Origin: SFWF01 sp964599835
GTDB taxonomy: Bacteria > Bacillota > Clostridia > Oscillospirales > Acutalibacteraceae
Reading direction: 5' to 3'
Assembly (NCBI GenBank): GCA_964599835.1
Contig: CAZRHF010000070.1
Span: 1 to 11,189, forward strand
Length of the DNA stretch: 11,189 nt
The notes under the pieces were generated by a model. That model was not told where the DNA came from and made no database searches. It saw only the letters and a list, made by a program, of their open reading frames with translations. This document shows, piece after piece, positions 7,957 through 11,189 of the stretch (its first letter is position 1; every line of letters starts with the position of its first letter). A program made the position numbers and the translations under genes.

Positions 7957-9384
7957 ATGCAAAAGAAGTTTATCAGCATCATTCTGTCTTTCGCTATTCT
8001 TATCTCGATTGGAAGTATTCCTATGAATTTGACCGCCTCAGCTGAGAGCAAAAACCGTCCGATAAAAATTCTGGCTATCGGTAACAGCTATTCCAATAAT
8101 GCTACCGAATACGTTTCCCGAATTGCCGAGAGTATGGGACTTGACATCACCGCCGCCAGCCTCTATCAGGCAGGATGTCCTTTAAAACGTCACGTGGCCT
8201 ACTACGAAGCCTACGAGACCTTAGGCCACGACGGTTATTATGCCGCCGATAACAAAAATAAATATGAAAAACTTTATATAAACGGCGGAGCTATAAGCGG
8301 AAAAGCCTCCATTCAGGAGGCGGTAGCCTATACCGACTGGGACTATATCACCCTTCAGCAGATGCCCGACTACTGCGACGATATAACCTCCTACTGGACA
8401 GAGGAAAACCCCTATCTTACCAAGCTTTACGATTACGTTTTAGACGAGCTTAAGAAAAACGGCAACAAAAAATGTGAGATACTTCTCCATCAGGGCTGGT
8501 CCTTCTCCCATGCAATGTCGGTAGATAACTCCTATCAGTATTATCCCGTCGACTACGAAAACACCAAGGAATTCTTTGCCGCTATCGAGTCCACCGTAAA
8601 CCAAGCGGCAGGCATCATAAAAAAACACGCAGGCCTCAAAGCCGCGCCTCAGATCGTACCTTCGGGCAAGGCTATGCAGCTTGCTAAGGACCAATTCGGA
8701 TTTTCCGATACCTTCGGGGATGCCGATTCCCTCTATGCCGACTATATAAGCCATTTAAGCAGCTTCGGTAAATATCTTGTAGGCTGTGTATGGGTGGAGA
8801 CCTTTGCCAAAAAGGCAGGACTTCCCGTCACCGATACGAGAACCGCCGCCTTTGCCCCCTACGGTAACGGTATCAGTGACGATACAGCCGCCGCCCTTCG
8901 CTCCTGCGCCCACGAAGCGGTAACGGGAAAGGCCGATACGGTCTACGGCGACTGGCGTGCGGTGCCATACGGCGCAGGCCTTAAAATAACCTATTATTTA
9001 GGCAAGGTGCCGAAAAACGGCAAGGTGACCGTCCCCGCAAAGCTGGACGGCAAAACGGTCTATGCCCTCAGCGATAATGCCTTTAAATACGTCGAGGGCG
9101 TAACCGAGGTCGTAAGAGAGGAAATAGAGGAGGAGTCCGTAAGCTCTGCGGTAACCTCGTCCGAAGCGCCTTCTTCGAGCACCCCTTCGGAAAGCAAGAT
9201 AACCTCATCCGACGCCACTTCCTCCGAGACCGGGGCATCCTCTTCCGAAGGTCAGACCCAAAACGGCGATAAACAGACAAACGCCGTCGGAAATAACATC
9301 CTGCTTTTCGTTATCCTCGGCATTGTAGTTGCCGCAGTCGCCGCGGCGGCCGTCGTATTTTTTATTCTTAAAAATAAAAAATAA
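7957..9384 (+). CDS. Secreted, membrane-anchored DUF4886 (SGNH-hydrolase-like) protein
   Basis: This 475-residue protein begins with a clear signal peptide: MQKK, a hydrophobic core, and likely cleavage after ASA near residue 29. Residues about 36-290 form a DUF4886-type domain. IKILAIGNSYS supplies the block I serine (S44) of the SGNH/GDSL hydrolase fold, ITLQQMPDY (131-139) matches the following conserved strand, and D262/H266 in ADYISHLSSFGKYL is the candidate C-terminal Asp-His pair. Residues about 340-387 resemble one unit of a BspA-like leucine-rich repeat (VPAKLDGKTVYALSDNAF). Then come a Ser/Thr/Glu-rich linker (about 388-443), one transmembrane helix (about 447-470) and a short KNKK tail, which anchor it outside the membrane. 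No LPXTG motif is present. Ribosome site AAGGAG (7945-7950) lies six bases before the ATG and directly follows the GH2 stop. It may be a carbohydrate esterase, but DUF4886 has no firmly established activity. Confidence 0.85.
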   Translation: MQKKFISIILSFAILISIGSIPMNLTASAESKNRPIKILAIGNSYSNNATEYVSRIAESMGLDITAASLYQAGCPLKRHVAYYEAYETLGHDGYYAADNKNKYEKLYINGGAISGKASIQEAVAYTDWDYITLQQMPDYCDDITSYWTEENPYLTKLYDYVLDELKKNGNKKCEILLHQGWSFSHAMSVDNSYQYYPVDYENTKEFFAAIESTVNQAAGIIKKHAGLKAAPQIVPSGKAMQLAKDQFGFSDTFGDADSLYADYISHLSSFGKYLVGCVWVETFAKKAGLPVTDTRTAAFAPYGNGISDDTAAALRSCAHEAVTGKADTVYGDWRAVPYGAGLKITYYLGKVPKNGKVTVPAKLDGKTVYALSDNAFKYVEGVTEVVREEIEEESVSSAVTSSEAPSSSTPSESKITSSDATSSETGASSSEGQTQNGDKQTNAVGNNILLFVILGIVVAAVAAAAVVFFILKNKK

Positions 9385-9399
9385 ACCTGCACATTGCTT

Positions 9400-9432
9400 T
9401 ACAAAAATGCACAAAATTCGTACAAATATGCA
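9400..9432 (+). promoter_or_regulatory. Two 12-bp direct repeats 21 bp apart: candidate activator site
   Basis: TACAAAAATGCA (9400-9411) and TACAAATATGCA (9421-9432) differ at one base and start exactly 21 bp, or two helical turns, apart. The second copy abuts the -35 hexamer of the GH3 promoter. This geometry is typical of AraC-family activators, whose two half-sites lie on one helical face with the inner one touching the -35. A weaker third resemblance (TAAACCTGCA, 9382-9391) lies about 20 bp further upstream. No regulator gene is in the window. Confidence 0.6.
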
Positions 9433-9461
9433 TTGCGCAGATAATAAATACCGGATATAAT
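9433..9461 (+). promoter_or_regulatory. Sigma-A promoter for the GH3 gene
   Basis: TTGCGC (9433-9438), a 17-base spacer and a perfect TATAAT (9456-9461) lie in the 107-base gap between the DUF4886 and GH3 genes. The -35 is a poor match, consistent with dependence on an activator. I see no terminator after the DUF4886 gene, so read-through from the upstream operon is also possible. Confidence 0.72.
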
Positions 9462-9474
9462 TAGAAAAAATCCC

Positions 9475-9481
9475 AAAAGGA
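9475..9481 (+). promoter_or_regulatory. Ribosome-binding site choosing the GH3 start
   Basis: AAAAGGA lies ten bases before the ATG at 9492 but only one base before the in-frame GTG at 9483 and directly against an out-of-frame ATG at 9481. The 9492 ATG is therefore the likely start. Confidence 0.75.
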
Positions 9482-9491
9482 TGTGTTTTCT

Positions 9492-11069
9492 ATGAAAGAA
9501 CTTAAGTTTGAAGAACTAAGCCTTAAGCAGAAGCTTGGTATGACCTATATTGCCTATTCCAACGGCTGGACCCTCACCGAAGAGTATGAAGAGTGGATCA
9601 TAGGTATGATAAAGGAAAGGGCTCTCGGTGGCTTGTGGGTAGTACCCAACACAGGTCACGGAGATAAGCTTGCTAAATTTATGGAAAGAGCCAAATCTGC
9701 CGCAGACTATCCTCTGCTGGTCTTCACCGATGCTGAGTCGGGCTTGGGCGAATTCCTTGTAGGAAAGCATAACGCTATCGGTGCCACCGGTAGTGAAGAG
9801 TGTGCCTACACCTTCGGTAAGCTTGTTGCAATAACCGCCCGTAAGATGGGCTATAACACGGTCTGTGATCCCGTGATAGACCTTTCCGCCACAGGCTCTC
9901 AGCGTTCCCTTGGACAGGATAAGGAAAAGGTCGCCGCCCTTGCCGTCGCAATAGCCAGAGGTATGCACGACGGCGGTGTGCTCACCATAGGTAAGCACTA
10001 TCCCGGCGGAGACAACCCCCTCCGGGTCGATTCCCACATGGCCGAAAGCATTTCCTATCAGACCGAAGAAGATCTCCTCGATTATAGCCTCTATCCCTAT
10101 AAAAGACTTATCGACGAGGGTCTCTTGGACGGCATAATGACTTCCCATAAGCGCTTTGTCAACATCGACCCCGACTATCCTGCATCCCTCTCAAAAAAGG
10201 TCAACGACATCATCCGCCGTCAGGGCTTCGACGGCATCTCTATAACCGATGCCCTTTGTATGATGGGAATTCTGTCGAAATTCGGCTACGTAGAGAGTAA
10301 GGGTCTCGCCATCGCAGGCGGAAATGATATGGCTCTGCCCTACTTCAAGGATAACAAAGAGGCCTTTGATGCCTACTGCGAGTGCTGGGAAAAGGGAATG
10401 ATAACCGAGGAGCGCCTTAACGAAGCGGTGCGCCGTGTCTTAGAGGCTCAGCACAAAACCCTTAGCGAGCCTAAGTTCACCGAGATAACAGACGAGGACA
10501 GAAGGATCTTTGAAAGCATTAACAGAAACGGTATCTATGCCGACGTTGATGAAGGTCTGACCGTTTCCCTCAAAGAGGGTAAGAAATATTATTTCGCAAT
10601 TATGGCCCGTCCCGAGACCGATATTGAGGGAGCAAAGCCGGGCGTTGATACCTTTAATAACGGTTGGTACTATATTGATAGGATCTCCGACCGTCTTAAA
10701 GAGCTTTTCCCCGACTGCAAGATAAGGATATTCCACGAATTTCCCACCCAGGGACAGTGTTGCGATATCGTAAGCGAATCTATCAAGTATGACGATGTGG
10801 TATTCTTCACCTTTGTTGAGCCCCTTGCTTACACGGGCCCCGAGGCACTTACCCACCGCCTTGTAAATCTTATAAAGGCAATGCAGCTTACAAACAGAAT
10901 TTCCACCGTCGTTCATTTCGGAAATCCCTTTGTTCTTGAAGCCCTTGAGCATATTCCCCGCGTTCTTATAGGAGGAAACTCCGAAAACAGCGTTAACGCC
11001 GCTATCGACGTTTTGGCAGGCAAAAACGAGGCCAAGGGTGTTCTCACCTACGACATAAAGCTGAAATAG
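9492..11069 (+). CDS. GH3 family beta-glycosidase, NagZ-type catalytic dyad, cytoplasmic
   Basis: This 525-residue protein has no signal peptide and two domains. Residues about 5-325 form the GH3 TIM barrel. IGKHYPGG (167-173) and VDSH (179-182) match the NagZ motif in which the Asp-His pair (D180, H182) replaces the usual glutamate acid/base. ISITDALCMMGI (249-260) carries the likely nucleophile D253. MTSHKRFVNIDPDYPASLS (216-234) is the conserved segment between them. Residues about 360-525 resemble the GH3 C-terminal alpha/beta domain (VVHFGNPFVLEAL, then VLIGGNSENSVNAAIDVLAG). The family includes beta-N-acetylglucosaminidases acting on muropeptides or glycans, and phosphorolytic members. 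The loop between KHYPGG and DSH is one residue longer than in NagZ and lacks the HG of PGHG. Next to GH78 and GH2 genes, a role in glycan breakdown seems likelier than cell-wall recycling. The substrate is not determined by sequence. Confidence 0.88.
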   Translation: MKELKFEELSLKQKLGMTYIAYSNGWTLTEEYEEWIIGMIKERALGGLWVVPNTGHGDKLAKFMERAKSAADYPLLVFTDAESGLGEFLVGKHNAIGATGSEECAYTFGKLVAITARKMGYNTVCDPVIDLSATGSQRSLGQDKEKVAALAVAIARGMHDGGVLTIGKHYPGGDNPLRVDSHMAESISYQTEEDLLDYSLYPYKRLIDEGLLDGIMTSHKRFVNIDPDYPASLSKKVNDIIRRQGFDGISITDALCMMGILSKFGYVESKGLAIAGGNDMALPYFKDNKEAFDAYCECWEKGMITEERLNEAVRRVLEAQHKTLSEPKFTEITDEDRRIFESINRNGIYADVDEGLTVSLKEGKKYYFAIMARPETDIEGAKPGVDTFNNGWYYIDRISDRLKELFPDCKIRIFHEFPTQGQCCDIVSESIKYDDVVFFTFVEPLAYTGPEALTHRLVNLIKAMQLTNRISTVVHFGNPFVLEALEHIPRVLIGGNSENSVNAAIDVLAGKNEAKGVLTYDIKLK

Positions 11070-11077
11070 CAGACGAT

Positions 11078-11103
11078 AAAAAAGACCCGCAAGGGTCTTT
11101 TTT
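11078..11103 (+). terminator. Intrinsic terminator after the GH3 gene, GCAA loop
   Basis: An 11-bp perfect stem, AAAAAAGACCC (11078-11088) with GGGTCTTTTTT (11093-11103), closes a GCAA tetraloop of the GNRA type and ends in a T-run. It begins nine bases after the GH3 stop. The A-run on the 5' side would let it work in both directions, which may matter if a converging gene lies to the right. Confidence 0.93.
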
Positions 11104-11133
11104 ATTAGGGTCAACCGTCAAGGGCCGAGGGAT

Positions 11134-11182
11134 GGTGTGCCTTCGGCACGGTCGAGGGGCTCGACACCCATTACGCGTAATG
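11134..11182. repeat. Cluster of short palindromes, possible intergenic repeat element
   Basis: Three inverted repeats follow each other: GTGCC-TTC-GGCAC (11137-11149), GTCGAG-GGG-CTCGAC (11151-11165), and the perfect 14-base palindrome CATTACGCGTAATG (11169-11182). An alternative outer pairing, GGTGT (11134-11138) with ACACC (11164-11168), would enclose the first two. The stretch is G/C-rich, has no convincing coding potential in the visible part and runs to the window edge. It resembles a dispersed intergenic repeat or structured RNA, but a single copy cannot show that. Confidence 0.5.
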
Positions 11183-11189
11183 CAGATAG

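Noticed and set aside
9124..9290. Serine-rich repetitive stretch considered as a tandem repeat or a frameshifted region
   Set aside because: The frame stays open into a clear transmembrane helix and lysine tail, so it is a normal low-complexity stalk with no regular repeat unit.
9483..9491. GTG start three codons before the chosen GH3 start
   Set aside because: The ribosome site AAAAGGA is one base away, too close for initiation; the ATG at 9492 has usable spacing.
9481..9495. Tiny open frame ATG-TGT-TTT-CTA-TGA overlapping the GH3 start
   Set aside because: The ribosome site touches its ATG with no spacer, and five codons with an overlapping stop are easily due to chance.
9516..10148. Minus-strand open frame of 210 codons opposite the GH3 barrel
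   Set aside because: The plus strand carries the catalytic motifs KHYPGG and DSH here; the reverse reading shows no family features.
10440..11114. Minus-strand open frame of 224 codons opposite the GH3 C-terminal domain
   Set aside because: It begins beyond the GH3 terminator, runs through the hairpin and has no domain; the plus-strand GH3 reading is well supported.
1..11189. tRNA, rRNA, CRISPR array, insertion sequence or attachment site
   Set aside because: I read for these and saw no cloverleaf, regularly spaced repeats, transposase or terminal inverted repeats with target duplication.

Overview
The window looks like a chromosomal segment of an anaerobic, gut-type Firmicute, probably an uncultured Clostridia/Oscillospiraceae relative. 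This is inferred from strong AGGAGG-type ribosome sites, sigma-A promoters, a class II GalT, GH78/GH2/GH3 glycosidases, a DUF4886 surface protein and many CCC/GCC/TCC codons. Taxonomy is inference only; no rRNA or marker gene is present.

Layout. (1) 3-770, plus strand: the C-terminal part of a DUF262/HNH nuclease-like protein, cut by the left edge and visibly more A/T-rich than the rest. It ends in a long perfect inverted repeat (769-810) that can serve as a terminator for both converging genes. (2) 1768-3255 and 819-1766, minus strand: galT (class II hexose-1-phosphate uridylyltransferase) followed after one base by an AEC-family transporter. (3) 3256-3464: a divergent control region with a recognisable sigma-A promoter in each direction and an exact 15-bp tandem duplication in the leader of the rightward operon. 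(4) 3465-9384, plus strand: a tightly packed three-gene operon of a GH78-type alpha-L-rhamnosidase, a GH2 beta-glycosidase, and a secreted, membrane-anchored DUF4886 (SGNH-like) protein. (5) 9385-9491: a separate promoter preceded by two near-identical 12-bp direct repeats exactly 21 bp apart, an arrangement typical of AraC-family activator sites. (6) 9492-11069: a cytoplasmic two-domain GH3 enzyme with the NagZ-type Asp-Ser-His dyad. (7) 11078-11103: a terminator with a GCAA loop, followed to the right edge by a cluster of short palindromes that may be an intergenic repeat.

Working model (inference). The locus takes apart a rhamnose-capped glycoside inside the cell. GH78 would remove terminal rhamnose and GH2 the beta-linked sugar beneath. 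GH3 would hydrolyse a further beta-linked sugar, possibly an amino sugar. GalT could feed galactose-1-phosphate into the Leloir pathway, although no galactokinase is in view. The DUF4886 protein is the only exported product and may act on or bind the substrate at the cell surface. No sugar importer or regulator is present in the window.

The most notable points are the altered catalytic-base region in the GH78 enzyme, the 21-bp-spaced repeats before the GH3 promoter, and the membrane-anchored DUF4886 protein co-transcribed with intracellular glycosidases.
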